A DNA stretch of 64,000 nucleotides from NCBI GenBank assembly GCA_019614645.1, contig JABWDB010000002.1:19581501-19645500 (forward strand), written 5' to 3'. The translations under genes were made by a program, and so were the position numbers. The notes beneath the pieces were generated by a model that was not told where the DNA came from, searched no databases, and saw only the letters and a program-made list of their open reading frames with translations. Below, one piece after another: positions 1 to 11,039 of the stretch (positions are counted from its first letter, which is position 1; each line of letters begins with the position of its first letter). The stretch is from Stratiolaelaps scimitus. Its lineage: Eukaryota; Arthropoda; Arachnida; Mesostigmata; Laelapidae.

Positions 1-1160
1 AGCCGAGGCGCGCGCTCTCTCTCTCTTTTCTCTATGACTTTTGCTTGTTCTGTTTTCGCGTTCCTTGAACGTTCTGGTCGCCTAGGTCCAAGCGGCGGAT
101 TTCAGGACCGCCGAAGCCAGCGTCATGAGCACAGGTGCACCGGGCGGATCCTCTCGACGTGTCTCCTCTCTCTCTCTCTGTCGCTGATTTAGAGCGCAAT
201 GGGCCCCTCGCAGGGTTTAGACCTCACTGGACCTTTCTAATGCTGGCGCAGCACATCGAAGTGCTCCAACCCCCGGACAACAACGGCGTCTGATCGAATG
301 GTGGACTAACACGCCGCTAATTCGCTCCGAACCATCTGATCGTTCGATTCACGGCTGACTTCGACTGACTGGAACCAACGTTTGCTTGGACTCTGCTGCG
401 ACAAGCCGCGACCCGCTAGTGTGCCGTCAGCCGCCGTCGCCGCCGCCGTTCGAATATCCGAATCGCTCGTTGGGCTCAACTTGACCCGTTGGTTGGGCCG
501 AGTTGTTTTGGTCTGTGTCTCCGCCGTGTGTCGTGGTCAACGCCCAGACAATGCGAGACAAGGAAGAGAAGACCTGTTCCTTCAGTCGGCTCTTCTTATC
601 AGACCTTCAGATTGTTCGACCGTTTCACTCAGACACACACATTTGCTGTTCGTTTTTAAAGAGAGAGAGAGAGAGGGGTAGAACAAGTACGAGATAGAGG
701 TCGAGAGAGTGAATATCCGAGCCGCCATCGACGGGTCCGATTGTATTCGTATAGACAAGCAGCGGTGCGGCGATCAACAAGCTGACACACGAATTGAATG
801 GATCATCCCGCGTCTGTCTCAGCGCCCAGTTGCCGAGTCGAGTCCAACTGTTGGCCCCGGCGTCGTGTTGCGTGGTCCGGTCACCGCTGGCGCTGCCACC
901 CTCTGATCGACTCCGACACAGACTCCGGTCGGCAAGGTGCCCCCGGGATCGCGCCCTGAGATTCGCGCTGTCGGCAAAATTCTTCACACATATGTCTCGT
1001 GATGTTTGCTGTCCGATCCGAACCGCCGGGTGTTATATCGACGACAACGAGCGGAGGCTTAAAGGTGTTTGTTTGTGCGCGTGGCGTCATGTAGGCGTTG
1101 TGAACAAAAAGCCAATATGTTTTGGCATATTGGATTCTCAACCGTAGACAAAGAGGCAAA
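1..1160. other. GC-rich non-coding stretch with CT/GA tracts
   Basis: This stretch holds CT runs near 14-30 and 165-182 and a GA run at 661-676. Several short overlapping open frames exist on both strands. None has a convincing start context, a splice pair or a recognisable domain. It could be a 5' untranslated exon or promoter-proximal region of a neighbouring gene, but nothing seen here proves that. Confidence 0.4.
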
Positions 1161-1185
1161 GAGTTTCTTTCGAGACTAAGAGACG

Positions 1186-1325
1186 ACGGTATAGGTTCGA
1201 GGGGACGATCATCGCTAGGAGGCTAAAAATTAAGGTGATAGAGGTGGAACGGGCATCATGGGGGGTGATTATATCGAGAACTTAAGCTTGGGTAAAAAAA
1301 ACTGCAGTTCCGTTGGTAAATCAAC
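1186..1325 (+). repeat. tRNA-derived SINE-like element, diverged copy
   Basis: The segment aligns by eye with the copies near 12.95 and 58.52 kb. It has the GCTAAAAAT stretch, a decayed B-box position near 1243 (GGTGGAACGGG), the TATATCGAGA block near 1270, and the 3' tail CTGCAGTTCCGTTGGTAAA at 1302. The spacing from the B-box position to the tail matches the other two copies. The A/B promoter boxes are degraded, so this copy is probably silent. Confidence 0.6.
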
Positions 1326-1918
1326 AAAGCCATTACCATTGCCTTAACTTAGTAACTTCATCAACACGCGACCCCGAAAGGCGACAATCTACACGTTCTA
1401 TGGCATAAATTGTGATATTGGGCTAACTTATTTACTCATATGAGGTCGACGAACCTCAGAAAACAATACACATCTGAGAACAGCAAGACTTTTATAGCGG
1501 TTGACATAAATTCAGGATTTTTGATTGCAAAGCATCTAAAAATTAGGGTAATTCAAAATTTGAAGTTCCTTTTCTAACTACACGACGAATTAGAACTCAC
1601 CAAGAAAAAAAGTTGACTCTCGGGGGCCTCCCTCGCCCTTATAAAAAAACGTTTTTATTTAAGTTATTTATAGTAACTTCGAGAACAGAACACTGAATTT
1701 TATATTTGTCAAATTTTAGTATGCCCCCTTTAGAATATAAGCGTTTAATATTAAATTTAGCACCTATCTGTAGAGAAAGTGCTGGAACGACACAACAGGG
1801 GTCTCATATGGCCATGTACTTACTAAATCTACAGTGACAATCTTTTCAAAAATCTTTACAAAAAATTTATTGTAATACAACATAATAGCGAGAGACTCCT
1901 GCACCTATGAATAATATT
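1326..1918. other. AT-rich non-coding DNA
   Basis: Both strands are dense with stop codons and there are several A and T runs. I see no gene, RNA or repeat that can be supported. Confidence 0.5.
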
Positions 1919-2012
1919 TTCCCGGCTCACACTCACAGCCAACATTTAACGTCCACAGAACTGCTTTCGACATGCAAATGTGCAACGGTTGGGATCGAGC
2001 CGTGCCCACGAG
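1919..2012 (+). repeat. dispersed repeat Rep-A, longest copy
   Basis: This copy carries the shared core CAGCCAACATTTAACGTCC followed by ACTGCTTTCGACATG and a TGCAACGGTTGGGATCGAGCC end. The core recurs at about 19.68, 20.78, 43.53 (minus) and 48.21 kb. The GGGATCGAGCC end resembles a Pol III B-box, so this could be another tRNA-related element, but no A-box was found. The class is unknown. Confidence 0.6.
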
Positions 2013-4060
2013 CACTATGAGGGCAGTAATTCCCCATCACCAATTGCCTCTGTCAACTACCAGTCTGGCAGTAATAGCTAGGCCGATCTTCGAACTCTTA
2101 TTAAATAGTAACCCTGATATTTCAGTAGCTAAACGAGCTTTACTCGCGGCATTCCTATGACGTTCCTGAGCAGAATCCACAGTCGAGAAATGTGTCTTCG
2201 GTAAGCCTAGCCAAATGTTCATACGGCGGTGCCGGCGACGCATGTCATGCCGGCCGGCCGGCCGATCTCTGCTCTTTCAATTACACACGTTGTTAATCCG
2301 TTCATGCGGCGAATAGGCCTCTCCCAGACAACTCTGTGGGCTAACTTTCTAACTGTCTGCCGTCTCGGCCAGTCTCGTCTCCCTATTTATGTATCCATGC
2401 AGGTCAACACCAGGACTCGAGGACAGGTCGACTACAGGCACACTGTACGTCAGTGGATCCCCTCTGAACAGTAAAGTATGTACTGAGCGACTTATGGGGC
2501 GTCGTCCGAACTATTTGCTTGCGAGATTCACCACTGCCACTCAACCTGAGCCGCAGCCGAGCGTCCGCGCGGTGTCAAGTGCGTCTCAGCCTCTTCTAAG
2601 ATATCGCCGTTTTGGTCTTAAACCAACGGCAGCAGCAGCAGTAAAAGACTACTCAAATGATTGTGAACCTGTGCCTGTACATGCACAGCAAGCATACAGG
2701 TATAAGCATGCACCGTGCATTTATTATATATATGACTTCAATATAGCCAATCCATTTCTGCGGCCCCAGCAGAGATACCGGGCGAATTTCTGGTCGCGTC
2801 GCAGCGCGTAGATTCGGTGTAGATGTGTTTAGATTCAGGCGTATCTCCTCGCACGAATATCATGTTGTGTCCAATCAATTCTGGGGCTGAACACATTTCG
2901 AAAGGTATTTGCAAAATAGGTTTACAAGAATAAAATCCCTGGAATATTCCTAAGTACATATGCCATTATATATGTCGGACTGGCATTATTTTGCATTGCT
3001 TCGTATATTTTGTACTTTCAACCGACGGTCTTTACGTTATAGGGTAGGTATGATATGAACTTTGAATGTTTAATGACTGAAAAGGCCGCCAAGCAAGTGA
3101 CATAAGTGACAGTTTCATTAAGAAGCGCACAATATCAAGTCAAGGCACACTTACAGACTCAAATGACTCTGGCGCTTCTCTAGCTACTGATGCATAACAA
3201 CTGAATTCATTCTAAATCTAAATTCTAACAAGTTAATGGTCCATACGTTGATTTCGTGACTGAGTCTGTGACGCATACGGTTTGGGTATAAACTCACAAG
3301 TTATTCAAGATATTGTTGTGAGTAGGTTCCTAATGAGAGACACTTCCCTTGCTTGTTTTCGAAGATATATACACATATACTTACTGGCAAAGTGGTACAG
3401 TTTTGCACTATATGTTATACGACGATGGTTTTTCGGAGTTTCCATCGTGCGAGTATGCAGCAAGGCTTACCCATATGCTATTTGCCTCTAATGTGTGTTG
3501 ACAAGCCACAACACACTCACGGGTATAGACAGAAAATGAACTACGGCATGCTAAATGAACTGTCCTACCACATCTTGTTGATTTGAGCAAAAATATGCTT
3601 CGATATTGAGAGGTGCTTTGAGCGGGACGTAAACAAGCCTTTAACAACGTCGAATACGCATTTTGGCCATGGTCGAGGCAGTTCAGAGAGGGGGACCGTC
3701 ATTCTATCCTCAGTCGGCATTTTGCTGCACTTTGGAGCTTGCGTCGCCGTCTTAGTAGCTCGCGGTTGCCTTCCACTTGGTCCAGTCTCTCAATCCTGTC
3801 GAGCCTTGGAAATGCTAACCGACGAGAATACTCGCCGGCCTGAAGCGGCATTCTGAACGAGTCTAGAAAACACATGGGTTCTTTCGTGATCATGAATCAC
3901 AAGAGAGAGAGAGTACGAGAAGTAGACTGTGCTCACCACACCGGCGTAAACTGTTGACCAGGAGGGCGTATCTGTGAAATGGTGAAATGTACTTGTCATC
4001 ACCGTGCGTGAGTGGTATGTGGCGACGAAAGCGAATTGAAATCTACGAAATCGAAGTCAA
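2013..4060. other. no supportable gene
   Basis: Short frames only. A (CCGG)n palindrome lies at about 2249-2264. A weak exon-like segment on the minus strand at 3155-3211 has a GTAAGT donor but is only 57 bases long, so it was not called. Confidence 0.4.
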
Positions 4061-4144
4061 GCAGGGCAACTGAGTGGCCCACTCTTCAGCGTAGGGGTGG
4101 CCCACTCAGCGCTGAACACCGCCGGTTGAGTGCGCAAATTTACA

Positions 4145-4276
4145 ATGAGTGAATCGCCGTACGGCAATGTTGTACTGCCTGGTGTGGGGTGGTATAGATA
4201 TTTTCCAGTGGCCTGTTTCAATGACGATACGGATTCTCTTGCCGACCGTCACTGCGGGATCAGACAACGCCGACTG
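4145..4276 (+). CDS. candidate initial coding exon, unknown protein
   Basis: An ATG in context TTTACAATGA opens 44 codons that run without a stop into CTG|GTAAGC, a good donor in phase 0. The peptide begins MSESPYGNVV and contains a W/Y/F-rich centre. No domain is recognised. The opposite strand is also open here, so strand assignment is uncertain. The dead retrotransposon starts about 210 bases further on and is on the other strand. Confidence 0.18.
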
Positions 4277-4489
4277 GTAAGCCGAATATCGTTGTTGTTT
4301 GACGCACACGGTGCGTGAGGGCTAACTTCGAAAATGTATAATGCGACTTGCTTAATTGCAATAGACTCAAATAGGATATCATCTTGGTCAATCTACATTG
4401 TAAAAAGATTAAAGAAGCATGCGACTTCAAGATCGAACCGGCCGAACTAGTTATTACGTCGTGCTCCTATTGGTCTCAGGAGGTAGGAT

Positions 4490-5745
4490 TTAGAGTGATG
4501 TGTGCTGGGTGAGGAAGTAGATTATTTCCCCACCTGGCCTTTCCAGCCACGCCTTGATGTCCGGTATAACATCCCTCACTGCCGCCCCGGAAGCGAACCT
4601 AGGGATGCTGTCCCATTCTGCTTGCTAGGCAGCTAGGGTTCGTTGCCAATCGAACCTCCCCTCCGTGAATTGCCTCCGTCACTGTCCAGCTTTGAGGTCG
4701 CAAGGTGCTGTTCCAGCGAGGACCATGGCCTCTTGAGTGCTCACCGTTTTGTATGCTTGCGCGACCCAGAGAGCCAACGTCCGCTGTGTTCTCCTGAGGG
4801 TCTCCTTGATGTACGCGCAAGACGTCGGGGCTGAGACCCAGACCGGGACACCGAACAGCATGATCAATTCAGCGACCGACAGCAGCAGGCGCCTTCTGGC
4901 GGGCCGTGGTGTTAGAACATCGTATCCTGCCGATGTGGAGGACGGCCTCACTCTTCGATGGCGCTAGCTCGATTCAGTGTTGCTCCATCCAGAACTGAAT
5001 CTCTTCAAGTGTCTGGTTTGTGTTTCCCTCTAGTTCTTCGGGAGTTCTTGCTTGCACCGTGACGGCGAGATCGTCCTCGTAGGCGATCAGGTTTACCCGC
5101 GGGAGGGTGACTGATCCTCAGGACGCCGTCGATGTTCCAGAGCAAGCGGCCAAGGATTGGTCCTTTAGAAATCCCAGCTGTCATGCGGAAATCGAAAGCC
5201 TCGCAACTCAGATCTCTTTCCCTGAGATATTCCGAGATCATCCTGACCAGGTACCGCGGGGCGCGCCTTCTCAACAGGCTGAATGACGGCCGACGGCAGG
5301 CTGTTGAATGCGTTCTTCACATCCAGCAGCACTGTCAAGAACAGGTCCCTGATTTGCACAGGAGACTGCCTGATGGTCCCGGCCTTGGACACCACCCTAC
5401 GGATAGCCAATAGTACTGATTTCTTGCTTCTAAACTCGTACTCGCATATCCGAGAGCAAGTCGAACTCCACGGCGTGGGCATGAACCCGTGCCTCAATAA
5501 TCGACTCGATACCTATGGCGAGGATTCCCAGCAGGCAGATGGGCCTGTAGGACCCGTTCGCCTTCGGTGTCATGACCATCTCCGCCTTTTTCCACATACT
5601 AGGGAAGTTGCCATCCATAGGAATGCTAGTTGCGACGTGGGTTACCACTCGAGGAAATTCCTTAGATAGCAGCTTTCTCGCTGCGGCTGGTATGCCGTCT
5701 GGACCGGGTGCCTTGCCCGATGAGGATTCGCCTAATTATGAGAAT
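4490..5745 (-). pseudogene. R1-like non-LTR retrotransposon reverse transcriptase, inactivated fragment
   Basis: Read on the minus strand, the segment gives RT motifs in the order expected for R1-clade LINEs. These are GKAPGPDGIP (near 5725), YRPICLL (near 5545), a FRS..S.LLAIRRVV block (near 5430), TVLLDVKNAFNSLP (near 5330), an RYLVRMISEYL helix (near 5250), GP.LGRLLWNI.DGVLR (near 5150) and the catalytic box (near 5085). RT-C-terminal signatures follow: RTLALWVAQAYKTVSTQEA, VLAGTAPCDL, and IPDIKAWLERPGGEIIYFLT near 4530. The frame shifts several times: near 5450, near 5260, between the DGVLR and catalytic blocks, and near 4950-4700. An in-frame TGA follows WMEQH near 4985. The catalytic YADD reads YEDD. 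The endonuclease/ORF1 side and the zinc-knuckle end are missing. It is a 5'- and 3'-incomplete dead copy. Confidence 0.88.
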
Positions 5746-5829
5746 GGTAAATATGTTGTGATCTGTCAACCTTCAGGAGAGAGACGAGTTGTACTTATCT
5801 CGCGGTGCTCATTAGATATTTCCCACATG

Positions 5830-6600
5830 TAGCCTAAGCTTAGTAAGTTAAAAAAATATATAACAATTAAAAAAAATCACCAAAATCGAACTCGTGTGCT
5901 ACCACCATAAGTTAAAGCCCATCGAGCGCTGACTGCTCATAATGTCCTACAGAATATATAAATTACCAGAGTTCAGCGGAGCTATACGTTCCTCCAGTTT
6001 GCATTAGCAGACATTGATTGAGATAGGCAGCTTGCTTATATAATGGTTGCATGTTGTTAAGCTCAACAAACTAACAATGCTCCATAGCGTGGACGGGGTC
6101 GAAGGCTATGCGTATTCAGTCCGTGCCACCTCACGAATCGGCGAAAAAACTCTCTTTGCACGAGGGGTTGCGCGAGACGGGTTCAATAGAAACTTGCACC
6201 TTGATTCCTTCTCGCCCGAACCGTTTAGCATATAGCATGGTGAGTGTGGACGCGCCATTTCTTCGTGTTTGTGATGATGGCCTTATATAACGCACACGTC
6301 TCACAGGAAACCCGTCGGACTATCGGACCACCCCCATGCTGCACGCGGCGCATATACCCCCAGACGAGGGCGCAGACGATCGTCTTCATCATCATCAGTG
6401 GAATCACCCTTAACTCACATATATATATACAGGATTCAATAGGCGAATGGCCACGCGTCTCCTTGTCTGGGCTCACTTTGAGCTCTGAACCTGAAGGGTC
6501 CTGGTGTCGTAGTACTTGCTACACCTGGTTGCTGCTATAGCAGCATCAACCAGCCATATCTAGCCTAACGGCAGATGTCCCCGCACACGCCACAAGTTCA
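5830..6600. other. no supportable gene
   Basis: Mixed sequence with a short TA run near 6420. Only short overlapping frames are visible; none has splice or start support. Confidence 0.35.
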
Positions 6601-6826
6601 ACTTTAAAGTTCGTTCGCCTCAGTTCGCCGCCAGCAAAAACGAAACCCTCCTCGGTGCTGCTGCTGCTGTTGTTGCTGCGGCTCCTGCAGGACACGACGA
6701 GGGACTCGAATCCCGACCGTTGGCGAAAGTGATCTGTTGCTGCTGCCGCTGATGATGCCGGTACCGCTGTTTCTGAAGAGTTTGCTGCTACCGCCGCGGC
6801 TGCTGCTGCTGACGGAACCCGCCACC

Positions 6827-7021
6827 ATGAACCCTACGCCAACTCCACCAGCTAAAAAGTATAGGCGAAATGCTGGAGGGCCCCTGGAAGGAGAGGACGA
6901 GCCGATGACCCCTGCACCCTGTCTCGACAAACCATCCGGGGGAGCGACTGCAGGACGAAACGCACAACGACACCTAGGCATACGCGAATACATGCATACA
7001 CCTTCTGTAGGGTGCACATGA
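6827..7021 (+). CDS. candidate start of a coding exon with strong Kozak context, unknown protein
   Basis: The ATG sits in CCCGCCACCATGA, a near-ideal eukaryotic initiation context. The 64-codon frame starts MNPTPTPPAKKYRRNAGG, a Pro/Lys/Arg-rich, probably disordered, possibly nuclear N-terminus, then an acidic GEDEP segment. It closes at TGA near 7021. A weak donor CT|GTAGGG near 7008 would allow splicing before that stop. The minus strand is also open across 6604-7119 and would read a Q7 tract from the CTG run at 6655-6680. Only one of the two can be real, if either is. Confidence 0.25.
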   Translation: MNPTPTPPAKKYRRNAGGPLEGEDEPMTPAPCLDKPSGGATAGRNAQRHLGIREYMHTPSVGCT

Positions 7022-7476
7022 CCATCTCGATGGTTCGGCAGAGTTATGGCACCGTGATCGGCTATAAAGAAGACTTGTGCTATTATACACCGTATATATG
7101 GTCGGTGGTCGTACCACACACCGATTCCATGCGTCGTGCGTGAACCATGCAGCAGTTTCTATTCGAGCAGCAGTTTTCTACTATCAACTAGAAGAGCTAT
7201 ATAGATAACGGGAGACACCGCAGCATAGTGAGAGTGTATGTGTGATTGTCGGCGTCGATCGCTAGCTCGCTCGCGCGGCCGCTTGGTCCCGTCGGCAATA
7301 CTCCCGCTTCTCCAAGCGAGAAGTGGACTATGTCCTGTTTCATGTCACATCAGTTCGGTTCAGATGATGTCGCCTTATCCGGTTGCATCATCGTCGGTGA
7401 CGACAGTATCAATGCTGGTAGTGCTAGAGGCTGCTTGAGACCTCAATAGCCCACTAGACACAACCTATGGCATAAC

Positions 7477-7479
<3 letters not shown>

Positions 7480-7509
<30 letters not shown>
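7480..7509. repeat. (TA)n microsatellite
   Basis: About 15 uninterrupted TA units. Confidence 0.95.
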
Positions 7510-7511
<2 letters not shown>

Positions 7512-7556
7512 GATGAATATTATATACCAAACCTTTAATACTAATTGCAATTCAAG

Positions 7557-7835
7557 ACTGATGAGCAAAGTGTCCCCCTCTCAAGCTGTTGTATATCGTC
7601 GGCGCTTCTTCGTGCTTCATTTACGAATGGACCTCATTGTACTGCTGATCGAGACCAAAATGTAGCAATGGAAATCCGGCAAATGATAAACAGCTTCGAG
7701 GAGACCTGTATCCGTCCGCATGTAAATAGCCAGCAAGCTTCCGCCGCCCAAATCACTCCACTGGCCAAAACCGGCCCGAACAGAGGAGATAGAGCATGGT
7801 CGAACAGCGACGTCGTCAACGAGAATGAAAGTTAA
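7557..7835 (+). CDS. candidate terminal exon, unknown protein
   Basis: A plausible acceptor (TTGCAATTCAAG) precedes 92 codons and a TAA. Codons often end in C or G (ATC, GAG ACC, GCC GCC, GAC GTC GTC AAC), and the peptide has a helix-like stretch AMEIRQMINSFEETCIRP and a polar C-terminus VVNENES. No domain is recognised. An upstream frame at 7238-7438 could supply a phase-0 donor (ATGCTG|GTAGTG), which would put the TA array inside an intron. No clear AATAAA follows within a few hundred bases, which weakens the call. Confidence 0.3.
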   Translation, partial: TDEQSVPLSSCCISSALLRASFTNGPHCTADRDQNVAMEIRQMINSFEETCIRPHVNSQQASAAQITPLAKTGPNRGDRAWSNSDVVNENES

Positions 7836-7849
7836 ATAAGTCGAGGCCA

Positions 7850-9300
7850 GTTTTGTCGTTCGTTGTCATGAACGGCTTCTTGCTCATATGCGTTGCCAGA
7901 TTGATTTGCCAGCAGCCTATCTATACCCATCTATCTATTTATCTAACTGAGTTTAGTTAGGTTTCAGATCTAAACGTCCAAAATACTTCGTCCTGTTTTC
8001 TAGCTCGGAGATCTAGGGTGTGTTCTAGCTATTGGGGCGGATGTCAGGTCGACAAACGCGATGGCCAAGTTAACGCAAGGTATTCCTAGCTGCATGTGCA
8101 CTGGTGGTGACTTTCACCCGACGGATGTAGGTAAAACACACACATACAGACACAAAAATAGTGTAGAGATTAATAATTATGTATCCGCTGTTTGAAAGGC
8201 AGCAGCAAGTATCACTGAGCTGGCCGCAGCAGTAGTGGCGCCCCGGTAGCGGCGGGTGTCGTGCCAATGATGGTGATAGCAAGCAAACCAGCATACGCAC
8301 GCAGGTTGAATTTTTACTCATCCGGCCAAATTTCGCCGGTCGGAGCGCGCTGACCCGGTCAATCTTCACAATCTGGCGGGCCGTCGCCATCAGTGTCGCT
8401 AGTGAAAATGAGCTCAGGATAGAGTGCATGCTCCTGAACTCGCCGATTTCCGATCGGTGAATCCTACATTAACTTAACTAGTGATGCACAGAGCGCGAAA
8501 CATCCGGTGGTAATCACAAGTAAAACTGATCATTTCGCTGCGATGTGAGCCGCCCGCTGAGCAGCGAGCATCATCAGTTATCCTAAATTGTTTTTGTGTG
8601 CTACCAGATCAGCTCGATCGTCCGATGACCGTCGACTTACTCATCTACTCCCTAGCTATGGCCAGCTATCGACTAATAACGGTCCACGTGTATTCTGCCC
8701 CAAAAAAAGGCCGGTCGGTTTGCCATACAAGTCGAATAATGGCCGAACGTCCAGTCAGTTACTCGACGCACGCTCGTCCCATCCGACTGCGCCAGGCTAA
8801 ATGTCTACGATGTGCGCGTATGCGTCGGTTACCCATTGTGAACCGGTTTAGGATATGCTCTGGACAGTAACTCCTTTATGGTACGCTAACTATCCACCTG
8901 TGTTCGGATGAGATGGTTAAGGGAAGCTTTTGCAATCGGTAGTGACGTGTGTTATTCTAATGGACGACTTAGCCTTTTCCAAAACAGAACATACTTATGT
9001 ACATAGAAAATTGCACATCGCAATATTTTAATCTGTTCACGTGAGCTCTATCAAATACGATCGAATTCAATAGCAATACCGCTCGTCTCGATGAGGCGGG
9101 CGAGTTCGGTCATCGCAAGAACCAAATGCAACTCTATAAGATGATGCCATGTTGCGTGACAGGCCTAAGTAGTCGGTGTCAATGCAATGGACACACACAC
9201 GCACACATCAAGTAAAATATTATTAACATTGTTTCAACAAAAGTTACCGTAGCCTTCCGGGTAGCAAGGTACTACTGTATGATTCGACACAGAAAGCCTG
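7850..9300. other. no supportable gene
   Basis: Mixed-composition DNA with a short CA run near 9190. Several short frames overlap on both strands without splice or domain support. Confidence 0.35.
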
Positions 9301-9313
9301 CACTGTGCGTCCA

Positions 9314-9643
9314 CTATATTGGCTCTATGTAACAACGTGTACGTTTATAATAATACAGACGAGTAGTCCAAATGTCTGTATCATTCACGGTCTCCCGACA
9401 GCCAGGGTGTCCCAGGCAAGAGTCGGGCTGGCTGCCGAGACGGTCGTCTCTCGTGAACTCAACCGGACAAAGTTGAGATCCAGCAGCTGCTTGCCAGGGT
9501 CCCAGCCCAAGTTTCAAACAAAACGTTTTAAACTGGTTGATTTTTTTATCTGATTCGATTGTTCGATCTCCGTTCGGTTCGTGGCCTGTGTGTAATCGCT
9601 GTCCGCCGCCACCGCCGCCGCCGCAGTCTGCTACATATCTCAA
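9314..9643 (-). CDS. open frame with exon-like codon use, unknown protein
   Basis: The frame stays open for 109 codons on the minus strand. It has a Gly run encoded by the CCG repeat at 9603-9622, then a Cys-containing segment (SQLCPVEFTRDDRLGSQPDS) and ends CYIEPI-stop. A possible donor GAGACC|GTGAAT lies inside it near 9392. It sits 35 bases downstream of the exon candidate at 9678-9754 on the same strand. No family is recognised; chance is a live alternative. Confidence 0.18.
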   Translation of the reverse strand: MRYVADCGGGGGGGQRLHTGHEPNGDRTIESDKKINQFKTFCLKLGLGPWQAAAGSQLCPVEFTRDDRLGSQPDSCLGHPGCRETVNDTDIWTTRLYYYKRTRCYIEPI

Positions 9644-9677
9644 TGTAGTGATTTCTTTTCATGAACTAGCTACTTAC

Positions 9678-9754
9678 TCGTCCACTCTTTCGATACGTCG
9701 CTTGTCCTCCTGCTGTGGCGCCAGTCGCTCGCCCGGCGGCACAACGTTCGCGCG
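9678..9754 (-). CDS. candidate internal exon, charged peptide
   Basis: The segment lies between a TTAG acceptor after TGCTGCTGGG and a GA|GTAAGT donor on the minus strand. Its single open frame reads RANVVPPGERLAPQQEDKRR followed by IERVDE, polar and helix-prone, with mostly G- or C-ending codons. Length 77 gives phase 0 in and phase 2 out. The other two frames are less protein-like. No partner exon with a matching phase was found nearby. Confidence 0.28.
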
Positions 9755-9995
9755 CTAACCCAGCAGCATTCGCTTAATGTTCTCGTTAACCCAATGCGTC
9801 GCGCACTTCACCACTCCCCCGCCGACGCCACGCGTCTGGGCTTTGAGATCAACCTCTCCTCTCTCTCTCTCGCTCGTTCTTCCTCTCCTTGCTTTATCTG
9901 TTTTAAAACTTTTTTTACAACAACTCCATGGTCCGTGCTCTAGCCAACAGCGGGCACGGTGCAGTGCATCTTGCAAACAAGGAAGCGACGAACGA

Positions 9996-10060
9996 TGCCG
10001 CCGCCGCCGCCATCACAACCACCACCACCACCAGCGCCTCCAGAGCAGCAGCAGCAGCGG
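9996..10060. repeat. GCC / ACC / AGC trinucleotide tract
   Basis: Runs of GCC, ACC and AGC units follow each other. In one plus-strand frame this gives Ala-Thr-Ala runs, in another His/Gln runs. Composition rather than coding selection explains the open frames here. Confidence 0.8.
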
Positions 10061-10218
10061 CGGAAGCGGCGGGCGCTATAACAGTAGCCGCTTGCACCGC
10101 GTCTTCGCGTGCGCCTCTGTGTGAGTGTGTCTATCTGTCTGTGTGAGCCTTTGTGTCGCGTCTCTCAATCTCTTGCTGCCTTATTCCGCTTTTAGTTATT
10201 TGGTAGTTGCTGTGCGTC

Positions 10219-10256
10219 ATCGTCGTCGTCGTTGTTGTTGTTGTTGTTGTTGTTGT
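10219..10256. repeat. (GTC)n(GTT)n compound microsatellite
   Basis: Four GTC-type units run directly into about eight GTT units. Confidence 0.92.
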
Positions 10257-10629
10257 CAGTGTCGGTAGCCGTGTTCGTTAGGGAGAAGGCTCGTGGCTAT
10301 CGAGCCGCCACGACGATCGTGGTCCTCTTCGTTGTTTCTTCGTGACCTCACCCAACAAGGGGGTGTTCAATGCGCTCCGCATTGGTGCATCACAGTACAC
10401 AGCATAGAAAGCGCAGAGCCACGAGCGCGGAGGCTAAGGAGCGAGGCTGAGGCTCGCACGGGGACGCGGGCCTGGCGACAGGAGAGGACTTGGGGATTAT
10501 TTTTTAGTTATGTAACGAAGGATAATTCATCGATATCTCGAAGCGATTTTCCCGTAAATAAATTCACTAGAATTGGCGGCACTAGTATGTATGTATTATA
10601 CCAGCTCAAGTCGCCTCGAGACTTCGAGA

Positions 10630-10693
10630 GAGAAAAATCGAAGTGAGAGAAAGAGGGAGAGAGAGAGAGGGGGGGAGAGGGAGAGAGAGACCA
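10630..10693. repeat. impure (GA)n tract
   Basis: A purine-rich run of GAGA, GGGA and GAGG units. It creates an artefactual Arg/Glu-rich frame on the plus strand. Confidence 0.85.
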
Positions 10694-11008
10694 AGAGACG
10701 CAAGGAGAAGTGTGGGGGTAGTGCTCTCGAGAACGCACGAGGCGGGGGTGACCGTAGTAGCGGCCGCGGGCAGAGGATGTGCCTGTTACGGAGAGGAGGA
10801 TATAACGGGGGTTCAGGCAGAGTTGAGCAGGATTGCGAAGAAGGGAAACGCCGGCGGACGGCACGCGAAGGGGATAGGCTAGGATAGGATAGGCCGAGCT
10901 CGCTGTCGCGGGGGAGGCTTTCGGCTGGGAGAGGTAAAAAGTGGCAGTCAGTCAGTCAGTCGCCGGGGGTAACGCCTGTTCTGTTCTTCTCTTCTCGCTC
11001 GTGACCTC

Positions 11009-11012
<4 letters not shown>

Positions 11013-11039
<27 letters not shown>
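11013..11039. repeat. (GA)n microsatellite
   Basis: About 13 pure GA units. Confidence 0.95.

Noticed and set aside
3155..3211. 57-base minus-strand segment between a TTTAG acceptor and a GTAAGT donor
   Set aside because: Too short and acceptor too weak to call without a partner exon.
6700..6722. tRNA T-arm-like GGATTCGAGTCCC on the minus strand
   Set aside because: No matching acceptor stem, anticodon arm or D-arm at the required distances.
10940..10965. TCAG repeat as a core promoter initiator
   Set aside because: No open frame with a good start follows within a leader-length distance.
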